From positions 1 to 33,789 of the forward strand of contig CAMOSS010000005.1 of the NCBI GenBank assembly GCA_946625055.1: a stretch of 33,789 nt of DNA, read 5' to 3'. How positions within the stretch are numbered: the first letter of the stretch is position 1; every line of letters begins with the position of its first letter. The position numbers and the translations under genes are program-made. Below are positions 25,479-31,623 of this stretch, piece after piece. Below the pieces are notes generated by a model that worked only from the letters and a program-made list of their open reading frames with translations, had not been told where the DNA came from and did no database searches. Source of the DNA: an uncultured Caryophanales bacterium (GTDB lineage: Bacteria > Bacillota_I > Bacilli_A > RFN20 > CAG-826).

Positions 25479-27362
25479 CTATTGTTTTGGAGTCAAAACA
25501 AATCCATCGTTTGGGATGTAAAGTTCAAATTTTGGCATCTTATAAACAGAGAACTCATTATTGACGACAAATGAACAATAATGTTCAAATCCTTGAACTT
25601 CAACATATGTTAATAGTTTAGAACCTAAGACATCTTCATCATAGGCGGAAACTTTAATCTTGTTATTTGGATGATCCATTGATGGATTCATATGTCCTTG
25701 TTTAAGCATCTTCTTATTGAAGATAGGGACTAACTTATCTTGTTTTAAAGTCAAAAGATATTCACCTTCTGAAATAGAAGGATCTTTTGGATAAGTTAAG
25801 ACATTGTTTCCAAACTTAATTTTCATCTCTTCCCCAGAGAATGAAACATTCGCATTAATAGAGTTTGGATAAACCACTTCTCTAGAATTAACTTTGTTAT
25901 GTTCTAAATCATAAACAGATAATCTCTGATATGGGAGATATAAATTAACTTCTTTATTAAGTTCAATCTTTACATCATTAGGAACTTTCAAAGCAAAATA
26001 TCCATCGATTCCTTTAAGAGAGAAATAAAGAGCTTGATAATCAGTCTTTGGATCGATAAATTCTAATTTTGCTTTAATGATTAAAGCGTTTGGAACTTCT
26101 TCCGTGGAAATATAGTCTGGTTTAATGCCTAAACGGACATCATTGTTAAAAGCGTTATCAAGGAGATGATTCTTAAAGCCTTCATCAAGAACAATAGCTT
26201 GTTCACCGATGTTTATCACGTTATTATCAATTCTTACTGGAATCTCATCTTCATGAGGAATACCCATGATGGCTTTTTGAGTATCTTTATCAAAGAGATA
26301 GACATGGTTCATATCTAATTCAATATTGATAGATTCATTTGAGTGAATCTTGGAGTTAAATGGAGTCTTGATGATGAATTGTTCTTTTCTATTTTCCATC
26401 TTGGTGTAAAGAATTGTTTCATCACCTAAATGTTCAACAACATCAACATAGACGGACATCTTACCTTGGTTTGGTCTTACATGTTCTGGTCTAATACCTA
26501 ATAAAACTTTTTGGCCAATATATTGTTTAGAGGCTAGTTCTTTCGCTTTGATATCTGGGAATTCTACCACCATATCATCTCTTTCATTGAGTTTGGCTTT
26601 TAAGACTTTGTCATCCATAAATAATTCAGCGTCCACGATATTCATTTGAGGAGAACCTAAGAAGGTCGCGACAAATAAATTGGATGGATCTTCAAATAAG
26701 GTGATAGGTGTATCCACTTGTTGAACAAATCCGTTTTTCATAACAACGATTCTATTACCCATCGTCATCGCTTCTGTTTGGTCATGGGTAACATAAATAA
26801 ATGTTGTTTGTAATTTTTCATGTAACTTCGTAATTTCACTTCTCATAGAGACACGAAGTTTCGCATCTAAGTTTGATAATGGTTCATCGAGAAGGAAGAC
26901 TTTAGGATTACGAACGATAGTTCTTCCTAAGGCCACTCTTTGACGTTGTCCACCAGAAAGAGCTTTTGGTTTACGAGTTAAGAGTTCAGAGATTTCTAAG
27001 ATTTCAGCCGCCGCTCTTACTCTTCTATCAATTTCATCTTTAGGAGTGTGTCTAAGTTTTAAACCAAAGGCCATGTTATCATAGACCGTCATATGTGGAT
27101 ATAAGGCATAGGATTGGAAGACCATCGCGATATCTCTATTCTTTGGTTCTACTTCATTCATTAGTTCACCGTCGATATAGAGTTGACCGGCAGTGATTTC
27201 TTCTAAACCGGCAATCATTCTTAAAGTTGTGGATTTGCCACATCCAGAAGGACCGACGAAGACGACGAATTCTTTGTCTTTGATTTCTAAATCAAAGTCA
27301 TTGACTGCTCTTACTCCTCCATCATAAACTTTGTAAACATGTTTCAACGTGACATCTGCCAT
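25479..27362 (-). CDS. MalK/UgpC/MsmK-type sugar ABC transporter ATPase with duplicated regulatory domain
   Basis: This is the cytoplasmic ATPase of a carbohydrate ABC importer. The first 240 residues are a standard nucleotide-binding domain: Walker A GPSGCGKST (37-45), Q-loop, signature LSGGQRQR (135-142), Walker B FLLDEP and H-loop His193. A TOBE/OB regulatory domain follows, with GIRPEHV (289-295) and VVEHLGDETILYT. The protein is 627 residues rather than about 370, and the excess looks like a second copy of the regulatory domain, with GIKPDYI (412-418) and LEFIDPKTDYQALYF, plus a partial third near the C-terminus. The ATG at 27362 has AAGGAGG. No permease or binding protein gene of the usual type is in the window. 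Confidence 0.93.
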   Translation of the reverse strand: MADVTLKHVYKVYDGGVRAVNDFDLEIKDKEFVVFVGPSGCGKSTTLRMIAGLEEITAGQLYIDGELMNEVEPKNRDIAMVFQSYALYPHMTVYDNMAFGLKLRHTPKDEIDRRVRAAAEILEISELLTRKPKALSGGQRQRVALGRTIVRNPKVFLLDEPLSNLDAKLRVSMRSEITKLHEKLQTTFIYVTHDQTEAMTMGNRIVVMKNGFVQQVDTPITLFEDPSNLFVATFLGSPQMNIVDAELFMDDKVLKAKLNERDDMVVEFPDIKAKELASKQYIGQKVLLGIRPEHVRPNQGKMSVYVDVVEHLGDETILYTKMENRKEQFIIKTPFNSKIHSNESINIELDMNHVYLFDKDTQKAIMGIPHEDEIPVRIDNNVINIGEQAIVLDEGFKNHLLDNAFNNDVRLGIKPDYISTEEVPNALIIKAKLEFIDPKTDYQALYFSLKGIDGYFALKVPNDVKIELNKEVNLYLPYQRLSVYDLEHNKVNSREVVYPNSINANVSFSGEEMKIKFGNNVLTYPKDPSISEGEYLLTLKQDKLVPIFNKKMLKQGHMNPSMDHPNNKIKVSAYDEDVLGSKLLTYVEVQGFEHYCSFVVNNEFSVYKMPKFELYIPNDGFVLTPKQ

Positions 27363-27366
27363 AATA

Positions 27367-28218
27367 TTAGGCCTCCTTATCTTCTTTATATAAACCCCTA
27401 CCAACATAATCAGGGTAATGTTCTTTGTTAATATACTTATCGAATGCTGAATGAGACACTAAGGTGTAAAGGATTATTGGGACACTGTTAAGAGTGGCAA
27501 ATAAGAATAATCCAATCGCTAACATAATCATGTTGAAGCAACAAAGAGTAATGACTACTCCAGTCGTTAGAACAAAGATTACGAGTATCTTCCAGTTCAA
27601 CAAGGCTAAGAAATAAAATGAGTTTTTAAATGTAACAATAAATGGATTCTTATAATAGACATCTTGAGTGAAGAATAATGTGATGACCATCCCAATTAAT
27701 AAGAAGATGAGAATGATCGCTCCAATACCGACTCCACTCCAAATAGGGGCTAAAGGAGAAAAGATTAATAAATAACTTCCTCCAACCACTAATCCAAAGA
27801 GCATTGCTCCAAAGATGAATCCATTAATTAAGGCATGTAACCATCCCTCTTTGATTCCATTAAAGAAATCATTGGCCAGTGATATCCCACTCTGCCACAC
27901 CATCTTTTTTGCGACATAGAAGGCTCCGGCTAAGCCTAAGAATCCCACCATCATACATGGAAGCATGATGAGCATGGAATAAAAGAGAAGGGAGAAGAGA
28001 TATTCGCTTTTATCATTCGCAATCGCGCCCGCTTCAAAAAAGTTAAAGACGAACAGATCAACGGCTAAAGGAATGAAAAACATAAATGTAAAAGTCGATA
28101 AGGCAAACATCGTCATCTTGCGATACTTAAGGAAATCAAAGAAAACCTCTTTCCTATTATGAGGAAGACTTCTTTTTGCCTCACTATCAGTGATATGTTT
28201 TTCTTTTCTTTTAAACAT
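27367..28218 (-). CDS. Multi-pass membrane protein, YesL/DUF624-like
   Basis: The 283-residue protein has a charged N-terminus and about six membrane helices (first near 35-55, last near 235-255). The segment DFFNGIKEGWLHALINGFIFG resembles the 'dFf.gfkenfkqsl..gli' motif of YesL (DUF624) proteins, which occur beside carbohydrate ABC transporter genes. It lacks a recognisable EAA loop, so it is not an ordinary permease. The ATG overlaps the previous stop (TAATG) and its last codons hold the ribosome binding site of the ABC ATPase gene, so expression of the two is tightly linked. Assignment to DUF624 is tentative. Confidence 0.65.
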   Translation of the reverse strand: MFKRKEKHITDSEAKRSLPHNRKEVFFDFLKYRKMTMFALSTFTFMFFIPLAVDLFVFNFFEAGAIANDKSEYLFSLLFYSMLIMLPCMMVGFLGLAGAFYVAKKMVWQSGISLANDFFNGIKEGWLHALINGFIFGAMLFGLVVGGSYLLIFSPLAPIWSGVGIGAIILIFLLIGMVITLFFTQDVYYKNPFIVTFKNSFYFLALLNWKILVIFVLTTGVVITLCCFNMIMLAIGLFLFATLNSVPIILYTLVSHSAFDKYINKEHYPDYVGRGLYKEDKEA

Positions 28219-28817
28219 TACATACCCCAATCTTTTGCCACTAATAAAGAAATGTTCCTTTCTTCATTAGGTGTTTTTGAGTATATTCCAAGATTTGGAG
28301 ATTTCCCGCTGAGGATCATATAACAATCCTCACTTGGTAAAGTCATATACTCACTGACTTTTTCTTTATTAATCTTAATGCCATATTTCACTTCTTCTTG
28401 TGAGAAGAATGAATATCCTTGGTAATAAGATGTAATAAGTTCATCTTGAAGAGCTAGTCCAAACGCGGAGACTTTCACTTTTTCAAGTTTTGAAACAGGG
28501 ATGATAAGAACATCACAAGTGTTATATCCTGCGACGGATAGCTTTGTGTCATAAGTCGCTTCACCATATTTAACAGAAGTACAAGAGAAAGCTTTTAATT
28601 CTTTATCTTTATAAGTCTCTAATATGTCACTTTTAAGTTTCTTATGATCAAAGACTTCTCCGGAAACAAAGAGATTAAATGTCTTATATCTCGGAGTTCT
28701 ATGAGTGACTCCAAATAAAACATTTAACAAAATACCAATAATGACCGCGGAGATAATATAAAACGGCCATGTATACTTAAATACGGATAGAATTCTTCTC
28801 TTTCTTAACGCGTTCAT
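28218..28817 (-). CDS. Membrane-anchored extracytoplasmic protein, unknown
   Basis: This 199-residue protein has a basic N-terminus, one hydrophobic helix (about 16-35, FYIISAVIIGILLNVLFGV) and an extracytoplasmic domain of about 160 residues. That domain has alternating strands and helices (NLFVSGEVFDHKKLKSDIL, YNTCDVLIIPVSKLEKV, YGIKINKEKVSEYM) reminiscent of a small periplasmic-binding-protein lobe, but no family is recognised. It overlaps its upstream neighbour by ATGA and its downstream neighbour by TAATG. Constant overlap with the YesL-like gene and the ABC ATPase suggests a transport accessory role (inference). Confidence 0.6.
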   Translation of the reverse strand: MNALRKRRILSVFKYTWPFYIISAVIIGILLNVLFGVTHRTPRYKTFNLFVSGEVFDHKKLKSDILETYKDKELKAFSCTSVKYGEATYDTKLSVAGYNTCDVLIIPVSKLEKVKVSAFGLALQDELITSYYQGYSFFSQEEVKYGIKINKEKVSEYMTLPSEDCYMILSGKSPNLGIYSKTPNEERNISLLVAKDWGM

Positions 28818-29302
28818 GAGTGTTTCTCCGCTTCGATTAGAATTCTTTGATAAGTCTTAATTGTTAACTTATCGCCCATCTCGTATTCGAGATCATTTTT
28901 TAAAGTGAATATCACTTTGTCTTGAACACTTAATCCAATAAAGTATCGAACATAGATTGGATAGACATAAAGTCCATTGATATAACAAAGTTCATCACTC
29001 TTTTTGAGGAATTCAATTTCTTCAACAGGTTTCAGTCCTTCTTCATATCCTTTGAAATAACGATATCTGTTATTGATATCACCAAAGATGGATGTAAAGA
29101 AGAAGATACTAAACCAGCCAAATAATATTGTAATGATAATCGCGATGATAAGATTAACTGTGTAATCTTCTTTTGCTAGTATAACTAGCAAGACATCCGC
29201 GCCTAAGACTAATGTGAGGATTAATGAGAATAATAAAGAATACTTTAAATAAGTAGATTTCGCTTTTTTATATTCTTCATTAATATCCACACGATAATTC
29301 AT
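28814..29302 (-). CDS. Two-TM membrane protein, unknown
   Basis: The 162-residue protein has two adjacent membrane helices (about 22-43 and 49-73), then a cytoplasmic domain of about 85 residues with short strands (ELCYINGLYVYPIYVRYF, DKVIFTLKNDLEYEMGDKLTIKTYQ) that could form a small beta barrel. No family is recognised. It starts 2 nt after the preceding stop without a ribosome binding site and overlaps the next gene by 4 nt. It is the first of three successive uncharacterised membrane genes before the ABC ATPase. Confidence 0.6.
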   Translation of the reverse strand: MNYRVDINEEYKKAKSTYLKYSLLFSLILTLVLGADVLLVILAKEDYTVNLIIAIIITILFGWFSIFFFTSIFGDINNRYRYFKGYEEGLKPVEEIEFLKKSDELCYINGLYVYPIYVRYFIGLSVQDKVIFTLKNDLEYEMGDKLTIKTYQRILIEAEKHS

Positions 29303-29304
29303 AA

Positions 29305-30609
29305 TTAATAATTTTCTAATCCATTAAGGATAGATTCTTTAATAATTCCACCCCAGACAAGATATCCGAAGTAAGAAAGGTGTAAACCATCCACTCTAAA
29401 GTAAGCAGCGTTTGGTTCTCCATTTTCTTTAAGCAAGGCTTTCCCTGGTTCAATAAGTGTTAACCAAGATTCATTATTATTTTGTTTTAAATAATCTTTT
29501 GCGTTGTTGTTTACTGAAGTAATAATATCAGCCTTATCTTTATAACCTGGTAAGAGGTTCATTAAAATGTATTGAACCTTGGTATCTGGAAGAGCTTCAT
29601 GAGTGTGGTCAAAGAAGTTACGTAAATTGTTCCACACTGTTTCAGAGCCTTGTCCAGAATTAATAACGTTATTAATACCGACATAGTAGACGACCATCTT
29701 TGGTTTATATGGGAACACTAATCTTTGATTGAGACATGTGTCCCATTGTTCAATGGTTGTGCCACCGATACCGTGATTATAGGAGACAATTGGATCTAAA
29801 TCTTCTTTTGAAGAAGTCCAGAACTCGATTGAAGATGAACCCGCAAGCATCACATGATAACTTTCTTCTTCTAAAGCCTTAGATTCATATTTCTTGGCTT
29901 TTGTTTCATAGTTTGTATCGCTGAGCATCCAGTTAAGTGAATTATCTTTTGCTTGAATGAGGAAAGGTTCGTTTTCACCACATGTCACAGTGATTTTCAT
30001 ATTTTCAGGATTATATGTGGCTGAAATGGTTTTACCATTTTTCACCTTATATTCCATTAAAGGCAAAACGTTGTCTTTGCTTTGTTCTAACTTCATTAAT
30101 GAAGCAGTTGGAAGATTTAAATAGCCTCCTACCACTTTGAAGTTCATGATGGAATTAATGACATAATCTGTAGAGGCTGTGTCTTCTAAGACTGTAGAAG
30201 GAGGAGTATAAGATGGCTCTTCCATTTTTTCTTTCTCCGCCATTTTCCAGCCAGCAAAGATTCTGGTGTTCTTCATAACTTTATCAGTTTCAAAGTTCCA
30301 CTCATTTTCACAAGCTTCTTCTTTGTACCAACCATTGAATTGATAATTCTTTCTTGTTGGTTCTTCACTTGGTTTAGAAACAAGGCTATTTTCATTAACC
30401 TGAACAGTTTTGAAGATAAGGTTATTTCCTTTACCTTTAAAACCATTTGAGAGAGTGAATTCTTGTCTCAAATAATTGCTAAAGAAGTCGACATAATAGG
30501 TTTTAGGTTCTTCGGCTTTAGAGTATCTAAGTGTGGTACTTGTGGCAATTACTCCAAGACATGAAATAGATAAACCTAAAACGGAGATAAATAATAGTTT
30601 CTTATTCAT
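29305..30609 (-). CDS. Secreted SGNH/GDSL esterase with InlB-type B repeat
   Basis: The 434-residue protein has a signal peptide (about 1-32). A segment at about 38-118 matches the InlB B-repeat/Flg_new pattern (KPSEEPTRKNYQFNGWYKEEACENEWNFET..V..NTRIFAGWK). A beta-rich linker follows to about 240, then an SGNH domain: block I VMLAGSSSIEFW, block II GIGGTTIEQW, block III YYVGINNVI and block V VDGLHLSYFGY with the Asp/His pair. It acts outside the cell; no LPxTG motif or lipobox is visible. It overlaps the GH130 gene by 8 nt with AAAGGAGG before the ATG. Removal of acetyl groups from mannan is the favoured role (inference). Confidence 0.85.
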   Translation of the reverse strand: MNKKLLFISVLGLSISCLGVIATSTTLRYSKAEEPKTYYVDFFSNYLRQEFTLSNGFKGKGNNLIFKTVQVNENSLVSKPSEEPTRKNYQFNGWYKEEACENEWNFETDKVMKNTRIFAGWKMAEKEKMEEPSYTPPSTVLEDTASTDYVINSIMNFKVVGGYLNLPTASLMKLEQSKDNVLPLMEYKVKNGKTISATYNPENMKITVTCGENEPFLIQAKDNSLNWMLSDTNYETKAKKYESKALEEESYHVMLAGSSSIEFWTSSKEDLDPIVSYNHGIGGTTIEQWDTCLNQRLVFPYKPKMVVYYVGINNVINSGQGSETVWNNLRNFFDHTHEALPDTKVQYILMNLLPGYKDKADIITSVNNNAKDYLKQNNNESWLTLIEPGKALLKENGEPNAAYFRVDGLHLSYFGYLVWGGIIKESILNGLENY

Positions 30610-31612
30610 GACATTCCTCCTTTAAATATTTGAGAAGTTCATTTTCGTTTATTGTCGCGAGGCAGATAACTTTATCTCCCGCTCCATAATAGACATATAA
30701 CTCACCATCTTTAGGAACAATCGCGGTTGGGAAGACACAACCATTGTAATAACCGTTGGTCTCATATTCTTCCTCTGGTTCCATTAAATAGTCTTTTGTT
30801 CTGGAAATCACTTTAAATGGATCGTTTAAATCGAGTAAGACTGCACCCACTCTATAAGCATCATCTTTACATGAAACACCATGATAGATGAGTAACCATC
30901 CATCTTTAGTTTTTAAAGGCGGGCAACTAGCCCCAATCTTTTTATCTTCCCACCATTCTTTTCCTTTCATGAGGAGAGAATAGTTATTCCAGTGAAGTAG
31001 ATCATCACTAAAGGAAATCCATATTCCTGGGTTTTCATTTGGATAGCCTTCTCCGCATCTTTCCATCGCTCTTGAAAGCATGAAGAATTTTCCATTAATT
31101 TTCTCAGGGAAAATGACGACATCTCTATCATCGAAATGTGGGTCAGTAATTGGTCCAAGTTTCTTCCACTTTCTCAAGTCTTTAGAAATCGCTAAATGGG
31201 TAAGGGTATTATTCCAAACTAAGACTTTTGGTCCAAACTCAGGTTTGAATCCAAAGTATTCTTTATCTTCTCTCCAATATTGTCCTGGAGGGAATGGACG
31301 AGAGGCATATGTTAAATAGAAATAGTCTCCCATCTTGATTAATCTTGGATCTTCACATCCACCCGCGTCTAATCCATTTGGATCACCGCTGATAAGAGGT
31401 TTATCACTTTCACGATTAAAGTGGATACCATCTTTAGATGTCGCTAAACCAAGATGAATGATATGAGTTTTATCATTACCTGCCGCTCTATAAATCATAT
31501 AGAAAGTATCATCCACTAACATAGCTGCAGGATTTAAAACACATAATTCTTCCCATTGATTAGAAGGATTTGGTTTTAAGATTGGATTTTCTTTACATTT
31601 ATTAAATCTCAT
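30602..31612 (-). CDS. GH130 glycoside phosphorylase, likely mannoside-specific
   Basis: GH130 enzymes split beta-mannosides with phosphate to give alpha-mannose-1-phosphate. This 336-residue protein has the five-bladed propeller layout with NPAAMLVDDTFYMIYRA, the catalytic-acid region GGCEDPRLIK (Asp88), RDVVIFPEKINGKFFMLSR, LIYHGVSC and YYGAGDKVICLAT near the end. It lacks a signal peptide, so it works on imported oligosaccharides. The length suits the manno-oligosaccharide or mannosyl-GlcNAc types better than the longer mannosylglucose type, but the subfamily is not certain. A mutase and ManA downstream fit its product exactly. The ribosome binding site is GGAGGGTGG. Confidence 0.93.
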   Translation of the reverse strand: MRFNKCKENPILKPNPSNQWEELCVLNPAAMLVDDTFYMIYRAAGNDKTHIIHLGLATSKDGIHFNRESDKPLISGDPNGLDAGGCEDPRLIKMGDYFYLTYASRPFPPGQYWREDKEYFGFKPEFGPKVLVWNNTLTHLAISKDLRKWKKLGPITDPHFDDRDVVIFPEKINGKFFMLSRAMERCGEGYPNENPGIWISFSDDLLHWNNYSLLMKGKEWWEDKKIGASCPPLKTKDGWLLIYHGVSCKDDAYRVGAVLLDLNDPFKVISRTKDYLMEPEEEYETNGYYNGCVFPTAIVPKDGELYVYYGAGDKVICLATINENELLKYLKEECHE

Positions 31613-31623
31613 AAGCCACCCTC

